The notes beneath the pieces were generated by a model that was given only the letters and a program-made list of their open reading frames with translations, did no database searches and was not told where the DNA came from. The position numbers and the translations under genes are program-made. From positions 53,968 through 117,967 of the forward strand of contig NZ_DAMBQF010000006.1 in assembly GCF_032062245.1 (NCBI RefSeq): DNA of 64,000 bases, in the 5' to 3' direction. This DNA comes from Soonwooa sp032062245 (GTDB lineage Bacteria > Bacteroidota > Bacteroidia > Flavobacteriales > Weeksellaceae). Shown here one piece after another: positions 54,191 through 63,187 of this stretch (positions are counted from its first letter, which is position 1; the number at the start of each line of letters is the position of its first letter).

Positions 54191-55300
54191 ATGAAAATCG
54201 GAATTCTAGGTGGTGGACAATTAGGTCGAATGTTTATCCAAAATGCACTAAAGTATGATGATGAATTTTATACGATTGATCCCGCTTATGATGCCCCTTG
54301 TCACAATATTTCTTATTTTACGCAAGGCAATTTTAAAGATTATCAAACGGTTTTAGATTTTGGAAAAGATAAAGATGTTGTAACTATTGAGATAGAACAT
54401 GTTAATGCTGATGCTTTGGCAGAACTAGAAAATCAAGGTGTTAAAGTGGTTCCTAATTCTAAAATTATTACAACCATTCAACAAAAGATTCTTCAAAAAG
54501 AGTTTTATAAAGAGAATGATATCCCGAGTCCAGATTTTGAAATTATGGACGGCACTTCCGAAGAAATCAAAATAGAATTTCCGTTTGTTCAGAAGCTTAA
54601 TACGGGCGGTTATGATGGTAAAGGTGTACAACTTATCAAGAATGCAGACGATCTTAAAAAGCTTTGGGTAGAAGATTCGGTTTTAGAAAAATTAGTCGAT
54701 ATCGATAAAGAATTATCCGTTATCGTTGCTAAAAATGAACGTGGCGAAACCAAAACTTTTCCCGTAACAGAAATGGTTGCAGATCCCAAATTAAATCTTT
54801 TGGATTTTAATATTTGCCCAACCAATATTAGCGACGATGTAGCGCAACAGATAGAAAAGATTACTAACAAATTTTTGCAGGTTGTAGAATCTCCAGGACT
54901 TTTTGCCATCGAATTATTTTTGGATAAAAATGGAAAAGTTTGGGTTAACGAAACTGCGCCTAGGTTACACAATTCTGGACATCAAAGTCAAGAAGGTAAC
55001 GCCAATTCTCAGTTTGAGCAGATGTATCGCGTGGTGACAAACTCTCCGTTAGCAGATACTGAGGCATTCACATTTAGTGGCATGTTAAACTTGGTAGGAG
55101 CGGACGGATTTATGGGAAAAGTGATTTATGACGGACTAGATGAAGTTATGAAAATGCCCAAAACCTATGTTCATCTTTACGGAAAAACAGAGACCAAACC
55201 TGGTCGAAAAATGGGACACATTAACGTTCTCGCAGATTCTCGCGAAGAGCTGATGGATAAATTAATTAGCATTAAATCTAAGGTTATCGTTAAATCTTAA
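54191..55300 (+). CDS. purK: 5-(carboxyamino)imidazole ribonucleotide synthase
   Basis: A 369-residue ATP-grasp enzyme of purine synthesis, carboxylating AIR to N5-CAIR. GILGGGQLGRMFIQNA at the N-terminus, the FPFVQKLNTGGYDGKGV substrate/ATP loop, and NETAPRLHNSGHQSQEGN near 255 are diagnostic. The next frame begins directly after its stop. PurE, its partner, is not in the window. Confidence 0.95.
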   Translation: MKIGILGGGQLGRMFIQNALKYDDEFYTIDPAYDAPCHNISYFTQGNFKDYQTVLDFGKDKDVVTIEIEHVNADALAELENQGVKVVPNSKIITTIQQKILQKEFYKENDIPSPDFEIMDGTSEEIKIEFPFVQKLNTGGYDGKGVQLIKNADDLKKLWVEDSVLEKLVDIDKELSVIVAKNERGETKTFPVTEMVADPKLNLLDFNICPTNISDDVAQQIEKITNKFLQVVESPGLFAIELFLDKNGKVWVNETAPRLHNSGHQSQEGNANSQFEQMYRVVTNSPLADTEAFTFSGMLNLVGADGFMGKVIYDGLDEVMKMPKTYVHLYGKTETKPGRKMGHINVLADSREELMDKLISIKSKVIVKS

Positions 55301-55759
55301 ATTATTAAGTTTGTTTTCGCATTTGTTTTCACAATTATTTTCGGAAGCTTAGTTTCTGCACAACTTTTCTCGATAGAAGATTTGTCCAAACTAAATTCGA
55401 TGGATGAAGATGATTTTCAAAAAGAAATGACGAAATACAAGTTCACAGGTTTTGATAAAATAGAATCTAGTAAAGTTAAAGTCGTCAATTATAGTGGCGA
55501 AAATGCTTCGCTTGCGAAGGAAATTGCAAAAAACAATTATGCTACTTCCAAAATCACTTATAGTTTTGAAAGTAAAGTTTTTTTTGACAATTATTTTAAA
55601 TTAATTTCTGAACTAAAATTCCAACCAGTTCTTCAAGAACAAACCGCTGACGGAATGGTTAAACATTATAAAAAAGCAAATCAGATTTTAAAATTAATAG
55701 ATACTCAAGATCCGATAACCGATGCAAAAATTTATCGAATCGAAGTTTCACAAGAATAA
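55301..55759 (+). CDS. Exported protein without a canonical start codon
   Basis: Immediately after the purK stop the frame reads ATT ATT AAG and then encodes KFVFAFVFTIIFGSLVSAQ, a clear signal peptide, followed by about 130 residues (LFSIEDLSKLNSMDEDDFQKEMT...). There is no ATG, GTG or TTG before or within the signal sequence; the first start-like codon (TTG 55382) lies after it. Either translation begins at ATT, or an ATG was lost and the gene is silent. The body resembles small exported flavobacterial proteins of unknown role. Confidence 0.55.
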   Translation: MIKFVFAFVFTIIFGSLVSAQLFSIEDLSKLNSMDEDDFQKEMTKYKFTGFDKIESSKVKVVNYSGENASLAKEIAKNNYATSKITYSFESKVFFDNYFKLISELKFQPVLQEQTADGMVKHYKKANQILKLIDTQDPITDAKIYRIEVSQE

Positions 55760-55767
55760 AATAAATC

Positions 55768-55797
55768 CCGAGCAAATTCTTTTGTTCGGTTTTTTAT
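55768..55797 (+). terminator. Terminator after the purK-linked exported gene
   Basis: CCGAGCAAA (55768-55776) pairs with TTTGTTCGG (one G-T pair), then a T-run. Confidence 0.8.
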
Positions 55798-55913
55798 TTC
55801 CTGCATTTTATCACTTTTTTAATATTTATTTTGGAGGTGTTATTTTTATTCTTAATTTTGTTATTTATAATTATTATAAATAAAATTAACGAATTAATTA
55901 TACCATATACCTT

Positions 55914-57389
55914 ATGAAAAAGATCTTTTTTGCTGCTGTTTTTTTAGTAGCTTTTGCTTTCGGGAAAGCTCAAAAAAACACTTTATTAGATGGTGCTTTT
56001 TGGAAGAATAACCCAACTTTAGAAACTGTAAAAGCAGAAATCGTAAAAGGAAATAGTCCGTCACAACAAAACGGAGGATTCTTTGATCCCGTTGTAATGG
56101 CGATTAATAATAAGGTTTCAACGCCTGTTGTTCAATTTATGGTGGAGCAAGCAGGAAATTCGATTGATAAAAAAACACACCATTCTAGAACGTATTTGCA
56201 GTGGGCAGCGGCTTCTGGAAATTTAGAATTGGTGAATTATCTTTTGGCGAAAGGTTCGGATGTTCATTATAAAGACAGTCACGGTTCGTCGGTTATCGAG
56301 TATGCAGCCGAAGCTGGAAACCAAAATACCGCAGTTTTTGATGCGTTAATTAAAGCTGGAGCTAATCCAAAATTAAAGCATGAAGACGGTTCAACTTTAA
56401 TCATGATGAGCATTGCGAATGATGATGATTTGAAGTTGGCGAATTATTTCGTTTCTAAAGGTTTGTCGCTTCAGGATAAAGATGCAGCGGGAAGAACGGT
56501 TGCAGATTATGCGATGAAGTTGGGAAATTTCAAAATTTTAGATCAATTGGTTGCGAAAGGGGTAAAACCAACCGACCAAGCTTTGTTCTTTGCAACGCAA
56601 GGTTCGCGTGCAAAAGCTAATGGATTGGACGTTTTCCAAACTTTAGTAGAAAAATATAAGTTGAATCCAAAGGCTTTGAATCCAAATGGAGCAACGATTT
56701 TAAATTCATTGATGAGAAGACCAAATCTTGAAATTGTTCAATATTTTTTGAACAAAGGTGTTGATACAGGAATTGCTGATAAAGAGGGCAACACGGCGTT
56801 AATGATGGCTTCTCAAGGAAAAGATGTGAAAGTAATTGAAACACTTTTAGCAAAATCTAAAAACGTAAATGCAGCCAATGTAAAAGGCCAAACTGCGTTA
56901 ATGAAAGCAATTGAAAGCGGTTCTGCTGACGTTGCAACTTTATTAATTAAAAGCGGAGCCAACGCAAAAGCGACTGATAAAGCTGGAAATTCGTTAGCTT
57001 ATTATTGGTTCAATTCGTATAAATCAAATCCAGAAGCGATTGCAGATTTTACAGCGAAACAAGCTTTGTTGCAAACGGCTGGTGTTGATTTCAAATCGAC
57101 TCCAAAAAACGGAAACTCGTTATTGTTATTGGCTGTTGACAAAGGTGAAATCGATTTAGTGAAAAAAGCAGCGGAATTGGGAGTTGATGTTAATGCTCAA
57201 GATGCCGATGGAAACTCAGCTTTACACAAGGCGGCTTTGGTTTCTAAAGACGATAAAATGCTAAAAACTTTGGTGGATTTAGGTGTTAGAAAAGATTTAA
57301 AAACAGAGTTCGAAGAAACGGCATACGATTTGGCTAAAGAAAACGAATTCTTAACAAAAAATAAAGTGTCAATCGACTTTTTGAAATAA
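55914..57389 (+). CDS. Exported ankyrin-repeat protein
   Basis: A 491-residue protein with a signal peptide (FFAAVFLVAFAFGKAQ) and about a dozen ankyrin units, for example RTYLQWAAASGNLELVNYLL, EGNTALMMASQGKDVKVIET and GNSLLLLAVDKGEIDLVKKA. Ankyrins mediate protein contacts, here presumably in the periplasm. It heads a cluster with the DUF2271, PepSY-reductase and ApbE genes (gaps of 6, 3 and 14 bases), which suggests that it binds a component of that redox system. That is an inference. Confidence 0.9.
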   Translation: MKKIFFAAVFLVAFAFGKAQKNTLLDGAFWKNNPTLETVKAEIVKGNSPSQQNGGFFDPVVMAINNKVSTPVVQFMVEQAGNSIDKKTHHSRTYLQWAAASGNLELVNYLLAKGSDVHYKDSHGSSVIEYAAEAGNQNTAVFDALIKAGANPKLKHEDGSTLIMMSIANDDDLKLANYFVSKGLSLQDKDAAGRTVADYAMKLGNFKILDQLVAKGVKPTDQALFFATQGSRAKANGLDVFQTLVEKYKLNPKALNPNGATILNSLMRRPNLEIVQYFLNKGVDTGIADKEGNTALMMASQGKDVKVIETLLAKSKNVNAANVKGQTALMKAIESGSADVATLLIKSGANAKATDKAGNSLAYYWFNSYKSNPEAIADFTAKQALLQTAGVDFKSTPKNGNSLLLLAVDKGEIDLVKKAAELGVDVNAQDADGNSALHKAALVSKDDKMLKTLVDLGVRKDLKTEFEETAYDLAKENEFLTKNKVSIDFLK

Positions 57390-57395
57390 AAGATT

Positions 57396-57887
57396 ATGAA
57401 AAAGAACTGGAAAGTTATGGTTTTGAGCATTTTTGCACTGGTTTTGTCCAATTCGGTTTTCGCTCAAACAACGAAGTACAAAACGATGATTCAGATGAAT
57501 GCCTATTCGGGGAAAGAAGCCTATGTGCTAATTTCACTAATTAATCCGAAAGGACAGTACGAGCAGACTTTGGGCGTTTTAGGAACCGATAACGAGTGGT
57601 ACAACACGCTGAAAGAATGGGACAAATTTCAAAAAGTTAAAAAGCAAAAATTAAACGGAATCACTGGCGCTTCGGTTGCTGGTGGGGCGAGAGCAACGCG
57701 TTTAATTGAATTTGACACAGCTAAACTAGACAAAGGTTACAAAATCCGTTTTGAATCTGCCGTTGAAACTCAAAAATACTACGCAAAAGATGCGGAAGTT
57801 GCTTTGTCATCAGCAGTTTTAGACAATAAAGCGGGCGTTACGGGCGGCGGTTACATCAAAGCGATTCGATTTTTAAAAGTTCAGTAA
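57396..57887 (+). CDS. Exported DUF2271 protein, candidate flavoprotein
   Basis: A 163-residue protein with a signal peptide (VLSIFALVLSNSVFAQ) and a single DUF2271 domain. It contains NGITGASVAGG (87-97), which matches the [ST]GA[ST] sequence to which ApbE attaches FMN through a phosphoester bond. Ser93 would carry it. The ApbE gene is two genes downstream and a PepSY-flavodoxin reductase lies between, so it is a plausible periplasmic flavin electron carrier. The flavinylation itself is inferred. Confidence 0.85.
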   Translation: MKKNWKVMVLSIFALVLSNSVFAQTTKYKTMIQMNAYSGKEAYVLISLINPKGQYEQTLGVLGTDNEWYNTLKEWDKFQKVKKQKLNGITGASVAGGARATRLIEFDTAKLDKGYKIRFESAVETQKYYAKDAEVALSSAVLDNKAGVTGGGYIKAIRFLKVQ

Positions 57888-57890
57888 AAA

Positions 57891-60077
57891 ATGACCGTAT
57901 CCATTTGGCGGTATGCTCATTTGGCGTTGGCGATTGTTTCGTCCGCTTTCCTTTTGATTCTGTCGGTTACGGGCGTTATTTTGGCCTACGATGCGATAGA
58001 TGAAAAAGCTCCGGCGTACCGTGTAGAAAATTTTCAAGAACTCAATCTGGGACAGGTTTTGCCCACACTTCGAGACTCGTATTTTGAAGTGATAGAAGTG
58101 AAGGTGGATCACAACGATTTCGTGACCATAGACGCTTTGGACGAAAACGGAAATCCCGTAAAATCCTATATTGATCCCAATTCTGGAAAGAAAATTGGCG
58201 ATATAAAACCCAAAAGCGACTTCATCAATTGGACGACCGCTTTGCACCGTTCTTTGTTTTTGAAAGAAACCGGAAGAGCGATTGTTGGCGTGGTTTCCTT
58301 CATTTTATTTTTGATTTCCATTAGTGGTTTTGTCCTTATTTTAAAGCGTCAACAAGGGATAAAACATTTCTTTACACGAATCCGAAAAGATTTCTTCTCG
58401 CAATATTTCCATGTTGTTTCGGGACGATTATTATTGATTCCGATCTTGATTGTTGCCTTAACTGGAACCATTATTTTCATGGTTCGATTGGATTTTTTTA
58501 AAGGTGAAAATCAAGAGATAAAACATACCGCGAAAGCTGGTGAAGCCAAGGATTTAAAAGATATTCCTTTCTTTAAAAATACGGCTTTGGACGATGTGGA
58601 ACGCATCGAATTTCCATTTGTTCCTGATGATGAAGCCGAACCGTTTATCGTTCATTTAAAAGATCGTTCGGTGTCGGTAAATCAAGTTACGGGCGAAATT
58701 ATTTCTGAAACCAAATATCCGTATTCCGCAGTTTTAGAAAAGATAAATCTCGATCTTCATACAGGAAAAACGAGCCGTATTTGGGCATTTATCTTAGGTT
58801 TAGCTTCGTTGAATATTGTGTTTTTTATTTACACCGGTTTCGTGATTATGTTCCGCAGAACACGAACTAAAATTAAAAATCAATACAAAAGCAAAGATGC
58901 CGAAATCATCTTATTGGTCGGCTCTGAGAATGGTACAACGCTAACTTTTGCTGATAATATTCACAAACAATTGTTAGGGCAAGGGAAGAAATCCTTTTTG
59001 TCTCAAATGAATCAATACGAGGCCTATCCAAAAGCGCAACATTTGGTGATTTTTACGTCAACCTATGGACTTGGAGAAGCGCCAACCAATGCTAATCGTT
59101 TTGATAATTTGGTTAAAAGAACACCTCAAGATCATCCGATTTCGTTTTCGGTGGTTGGTTTTGGTTCAAAATCCTATCCAGATTATTGTGAATTTGCCGT
59201 TTCGGTTAATCAACTTCTAAATGAACAATCTTGGGCAAACGAATTGGTGAATTTCTGTACTGTAAATGATAGATCGACGCAAGAGTTTGTGCATTGGGCG
59301 AAACTTTGGAGCGAGAAAAGTTTATTGGCTTTGGCAACGGCACCAACAGTTTACGAAGCTAAAATTCCAAATCTTAAAGAATTTGAAGTGGTTGAAAAAT
59401 CGATTCCAACAGAAGAGAATACGACTTTTAAAGTTGTTTTAAAACCAACAAAAAAACAAAATTTTGAATCGGGAGATTTACTTGCGATTTATCCTGAAAA
59501 CAATAATAAAGAGCGTTTTTATTCGGTTGGAAAAGTCGGGCAAAACATTCAATTGTTGGTTAAATTATTCCCTGGTGGTTTAGGTTCTGAATATTTGCAT
59601 CAATTAAAAATCGGTTCCAAAATTAATGGACGAATCATGGAAAATGCAAAATTCCATTTGCCGAAAGATGCTCAGAAAATTGCGATGATTGCAAACGGAA
59701 CAGGAATCGCGCCGTTTTTAGGAATGATTGATGAAAATTTCAGTAAGAAAAATATTCGATTGTATTCTGGTTTTAGATTTGATAATTCGCAAGCCAAAGA
59801 ATATCAAAAATTCGCACAAGAACAGCAATCGAAAGGTCATTTAGAAAGTTTACACTTGGCTTTTTCTCGTGAAGGAAATAAGCAATATGTGATGAATTTA
59901 ATCAAAAATAATGAAACCTATTTTGCTGATTTATTGAAAGAAGGCGGAATTATTATGATTTGTGGTGCGTTAAAAATGCAACGGGATGTTGAAAAAGTTT
60001 TAGAAGAAATCACTTTAAAATATCATCAACAGCCGCTAAGCTCGTATGAAAACCAAATTCTAACGGATTGTTATTAA
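57891..60077 (+). CDS. PepSY membrane protein fused to flavodoxin and ferredoxin-reductase domains
   Basis: A 728-residue protein. Residues 1-330 are a PepSY_TM module with four hydrophobic segments and conserved His (WTTALHRSLFL, FHVVSGRLLLIPILIV, DLHTGKTSRIWAFILGL). Residues 343-480 are a flavodoxin-like domain (LLVGSENGTTLTFADNI, FTSTYGLGEAPTNA). Residues 500-728 are an FAD/NAD(P)H reductase (ERFYSVGKV, ANGTGIAPFLGMI, ICGALKMQRDVEKVL). It should carry electrons from cytosolic NAD(P)H across the inner membrane, as proposed for ferric or cupric reductases. Confidence 0.92.
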   Translation: MTVSIWRYAHLALAIVSSAFLLILSVTGVILAYDAIDEKAPAYRVENFQELNLGQVLPTLRDSYFEVIEVKVDHNDFVTIDALDENGNPVKSYIDPNSGKKIGDIKPKSDFINWTTALHRSLFLKETGRAIVGVVSFILFLISISGFVLILKRQQGIKHFFTRIRKDFFSQYFHVVSGRLLLIPILIVALTGTIIFMVRLDFFKGENQEIKHTAKAGEAKDLKDIPFFKNTALDDVERIEFPFVPDDEAEPFIVHLKDRSVSVNQVTGEIISETKYPYSAVLEKINLDLHTGKTSRIWAFILGLASLNIVFFIYTGFVIMFRRTRTKIKNQYKSKDAEIILLVGSENGTTLTFADNIHKQLLGQGKKSFLSQMNQYEAYPKAQHLVIFTSTYGLGEAPTNANRFDNLVKRTPQDHPISFSVVGFGSKSYPDYCEFAVSVNQLLNEQSWANELVNFCTVNDRSTQEFVHWAKLWSEKSLLALATAPTVYEAKIPNLKEFEVVEKSIPTEENTTFKVVLKPTKKQNFESGDLLAIYPENNNKERFYSVGKVGQNIQLLVKLFPGGLGSEYLHQLKIGSKINGRIMENAKFHLPKDAQKIAMIANGTGIAPFLGMIDENFSKKNIRLYSGFRFDNSQAKEYQKFAQEQQSKGHLESLHLAFSREGNKQYVMNLIKNNETYFADLLKEGGIIMICGALKMQRDVEKVLEEITLKYHQQPLSSYENQILTDCY

Positions 60078-60091
60078 ATCAAAAATATAAA

Positions 60092-61063
60092 ATGTACCAA
60101 AACAGAATCGTTTTTACGCTTCTGTTTTTGGTTTTTCCAAGCAGCTTTGTTTTCGCTCAAAAACCTGTTGTAGTCGAGCGTCAAGTCACTTTGATGGGTT
60201 CGATTTTTAACATTACTTTGGTGGATAAAGATTCGGCGAGTGCAAATAAAAATATTGATTTAACCATTGAAGAAATTTGTCGAATTGAAAATTTAATATC
60301 CGAATGGCAACCGCATACGCAGATTTCACAAGTCAATCAAAATGCAGGAATCCATCCTGTGAAAGTCGATAAGGAAGTTTTTGATCTTACAAATCGTGCG
60401 ATTGATTATTCTAAAATGTCAAACGGAGCGTTCGATATTTCAACGGTTTCTATGGATAAAATTTGGCGTTTTGATGGTTCAATGAACGAAATGCCAAGTC
60501 AGGAATCCATCAAAAAATCGATTTCAAATGTCGATTATCGAAATATTATTTTGGATTCCATAAACTCAACCATTTTCTTGAAAAATAAAGGCATGAAAAT
60601 CGGTTTTGGTTCAATAGGAAAGGGTTATGCTGCGGATAAAGGTCGAGAATTTATGCAAAAAAAAGGTATCAAAGCTGGAATTGTAAACGCTTCTGGCGAT
60701 ATTGCGACTTGGGGAACGCAACCTAACGGGAAACCTTGGGCAATTGGTATCCGAAATCCTTTTAAGCGTCAGAAAGTTGCTAAAGTTTTAAAACTTAAAA
60801 ACTCAGCTGTTGCCACTTCTGGAAGTTATGAAAAGTACGCCGAAATCGAAGGTGTGCGTTATTCTCATATCATCAATCCAAAAACGGGATTTCCTGCAAC
60901 TGGAATTACGAGCGTCACAATTTACGGCCCTTCTTCTGAATTTTGCAACGCGCTAAGCACTTCCATCATGGTTTTAGGTGAAAAAGAAGGACTGAAATTA
61001 GTCCGAAAGTTCCCTGAATATCGCTATTTGTTGATAACGGACGAGGGGAAAATTAAGAAATAA
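60092..61063 (+). CDS. apbE: FAD:protein FMN transferase
   Basis: A 323-residue exported enzyme that transfers FMN from FAD to Thr/Ser of target proteins. I chose the ATG at 60092 because it gives a normal signal peptide (NRIVFTLLFLVFPSSFVFAQ); upstream codons overlap the previous gene. ApbE motifs are seen: TLMGSIFNITL, GAFDISTVSMDKIW, IGFGSIGKGYAADKG, NASGDIATWG and SHIINPKTGFPA. Its likely substrate, the DUF2271 protein, is encoded two genes upstream. Confidence 0.94.
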   Translation: MYQNRIVFTLLFLVFPSSFVFAQKPVVVERQVTLMGSIFNITLVDKDSASANKNIDLTIEEICRIENLISEWQPHTQISQVNQNAGIHPVKVDKEVFDLTNRAIDYSKMSNGAFDISTVSMDKIWRFDGSMNEMPSQESIKKSISNVDYRNIILDSINSTIFLKNKGMKIGFGSIGKGYAADKGREFMQKKGIKAGIVNASGDIATWGTQPNGKPWAIGIRNPFKRQKVAKVLKLKNSAVATSGSYEKYAEIEGVRYSHIINPKTGFPATGITSVTIYGPSSEFCNALSTSIMVLGEKEGLKLVRKFPEYRYLLITDEGKIKK

Positions 61064-61081
61064 TTCAGTCCTTTTTTTCTT

Positions 61082-63112
61082 TTAAAAATTCACAAAAACG
61101 CCAAGATTAAAACTACGTCCGCGTTCCAAAATTCTTTGTTGATTGTTGCTGCTCAAAGTTCTACTCAAATGTTCTGCGTAGGCTCTGTTGAACAAATTGC
61201 TGACTTCAACTTGAAATTTAATATTCTCTTGAATTTTAAAATTTGTGTATAAATCCACCACCGAAAAATCAGGTGTTTTCAATTCTTTAAAATCGGTGTT
61301 CACACGGTTTTGAGCGCCCGAAAAACGGTAATTTATTCCGTATGAAAATTGCTGATATTGTCCTTCAAGATTCCATTTTAGGTTGAGTGGAGTAATTTCT
61401 GCCAGAGGCATATTTTTGTTCAAATCTTCGGCGTAAGTGTAGGCAACGGCAACATCCGTTTTGTAATTGGGCAAAAATTGCCATTGCAAACGAGCTTCAA
61501 CACCAGCTTTCATCGCTTTTTCAATATTCTGAATTTGTCTTACGCCAGGACTTTGCATGGAATTCAATTTAATATCAGGATTAACCACAGCGCCAATATA
61601 ATTTTGCATAAAAGCATAAAAGAAATCCGTTTGAAAATGGAAATTTGAGGTGTGGAAGGTGTAAATTAAATCCGCTTGATTGTTAGTTTCTGGTTTAACT
61701 AAAGGATTTCCGACCACATCATAATTATCATTTCCAACCGGAAAACGATTGATAAATCGCTCCGTCAAACTACCGCTTCGTTGCGCGCGACCTAACCAAA
61801 TCGCCAAATCTGAATGTTTACCAAATTTTTGCTGATAACCCAAACTAAAACTGTGATTCAATTGCTCGCTCTTCATTCCGCCGTACAATTGCTCAAATAA
61901 TTTGGACATTTCTCCTGCGTTTGCCGTGTTGTAATCCATTCGATAAGAAGCCGTAAGTTTTGAAGTGGCAAAATTCTTTGAAAATTCATTAAACCAACCG
62001 ACTTGATCGATGTGAGAATCTTGCCATGAACTCCCATCTTTAGGCATCATCATGGGCGAACTCATCGTCATGCTTTCGTTTTCGGCTTGTTCATGCTTAA
62101 AATCGAAACCAGAATATAAATTCCACGAATTTTTCCCCCACTTGCTTTCAATTCTACCACCGTAAGTTTTAGAAGCGACATTGCTTACCATCATTCTTTT
62201 AGGATCACCCATCGAGTGGTGAACCTGCGTGAAATAAGCATTGTAAGCCATTTCTTTTAAAAGAGAATTTTTATAAATGCTTTGATGATTCAGTTGAGCC
62301 ATCCACGTTTTATCGTAAATTAAATCCATTTTTAGAGCCGCAAATTCGACATTTCGCCCTTGATTTGTGTTCACTTGCAAACTGGTCATTTCGTGATCCG
62401 ACCATTTGTATTGAATTTTTGAACCTATCGAATAACGTTTAAATGCGGAACGAACTTCGTCGCCATTTCCATCTTTGTATCGGTCGCCATCGTTGTAACT
62501 TCCAAACAAATCCACATTAAATTTTTTGGAAGTAAGTTGCGACATCAATTCATTTCTAAAAATAGAACCGTTGATATCATAGCTGCTAGAAAATCTGTTT
62601 TTTAACTTGGTTTTATCAGTAAAATTTGGTTTTTCTGAAACGAAATTAATCGTGCCACCCAAGGTTGATCCAAAACGAAATTGATAAGGTCCTTTGTAGA
62701 TTTGAGCTTCCGAAACGCTATTCATATTAATTTGCGAAATCGAAGGATCCATGCGACTTGGACAAGCATTAATGGCATAAACAGCGCCGTCGGTAACGAT
62801 GTTAAGCTGTTCATATTTAAAACCTCTCAAAACAGGATCTGTACCGAAGTTTCCTGCTTTTTTGATTCCTGAAATTTCGGGTAAAGTTTTTAAGAAATTT
62901 CCTGCATCGTGATCGAGAAGTTGGGTTGAACTTACTTTTATTTGTTTTGAATTTTGATGATTTTGAATATTTAATTTCGTGATTTTCACGACTTCGATAT
63001 TCTGAATTTTTATGCTGTCTTGGTCTTGAGCTTGCGCAAAATTAAAGCTCGCCACCGAGCAGAATAAGCCGAAACCTATTTTGCAAATAGCTTTTTGATG
63101 TTTTGCTAACAT
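61082..63112 (-). CDS. TonB-dependent receptor, OprC-like (probable copper receptor)
   Basis: A 676-residue outer-membrane receptor. The ATG at 63112 is preferred since it gives a normal signal peptide (ICKIGFGLFCSVASFNFAQAQ). The plug (about 60-165) has FGTDPVLRGFKYEQLNIVTDG and STLGGTINFVS; a 22-strand-type barrel follows with a C-terminal aromatic (FVNF). C117-PSR-M121 in the plug and H299-S-M301 in an outer loop match the CxxxM-HxM copper site of Pseudomonas OprC, and a Met-rich loop (348-356) is added. It is convergent with the apbE operon and likely imports copper. Confidence 0.9.
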   Translation of the reverse strand: MLAKHQKAICKIGFGLFCSVASFNFAQAQDQDSIKIQNIEVVKITKLNIQNHQNSKQIKVSSTQLLDHDAGNFLKTLPEISGIKKAGNFGTDPVLRGFKYEQLNIVTDGAVYAINACPSRMDPSISQINMNSVSEAQIYKGPYQFRFGSTLGGTINFVSEKPNFTDKTKLKNRFSSSYDINGSIFRNELMSQLTSKKFNVDLFGSYNDGDRYKDGNGDEVRSAFKRYSIGSKIQYKWSDHEMTSLQVNTNQGRNVEFAALKMDLIYDKTWMAQLNHQSIYKNSLLKEMAYNAYFTQVHHSMGDPKRMMVSNVASKTYGGRIESKWGKNSWNLYSGFDFKHEQAENESMTMSSPMMMPKDGSSWQDSHIDQVGWFNEFSKNFATSKLTASYRMDYNTANAGEMSKLFEQLYGGMKSEQLNHSFSLGYQQKFGKHSDLAIWLGRAQRSGSLTERFINRFPVGNDNYDVVGNPLVKPETNNQADLIYTFHTSNFHFQTDFFYAFMQNYIGAVVNPDIKLNSMQSPGVRQIQNIEKAMKAGVEARLQWQFLPNYKTDVAVAYTYAEDLNKNMPLAEITPLNLKWNLEGQYQQFSYGINYRFSGAQNRVNTDFKELKTPDFSVVDLYTNFKIQENIKFQVEVSNLFNRAYAEHLSRTLSSNNQQRILERGRSFNLGVFVNF

Positions 63113-63187
63113 GATTTTTTGTATTGTTGAATGACTACTTTGCTGAATTCTATATAAATCCAACTTCGAAAAAATAATTTTTAAAAA

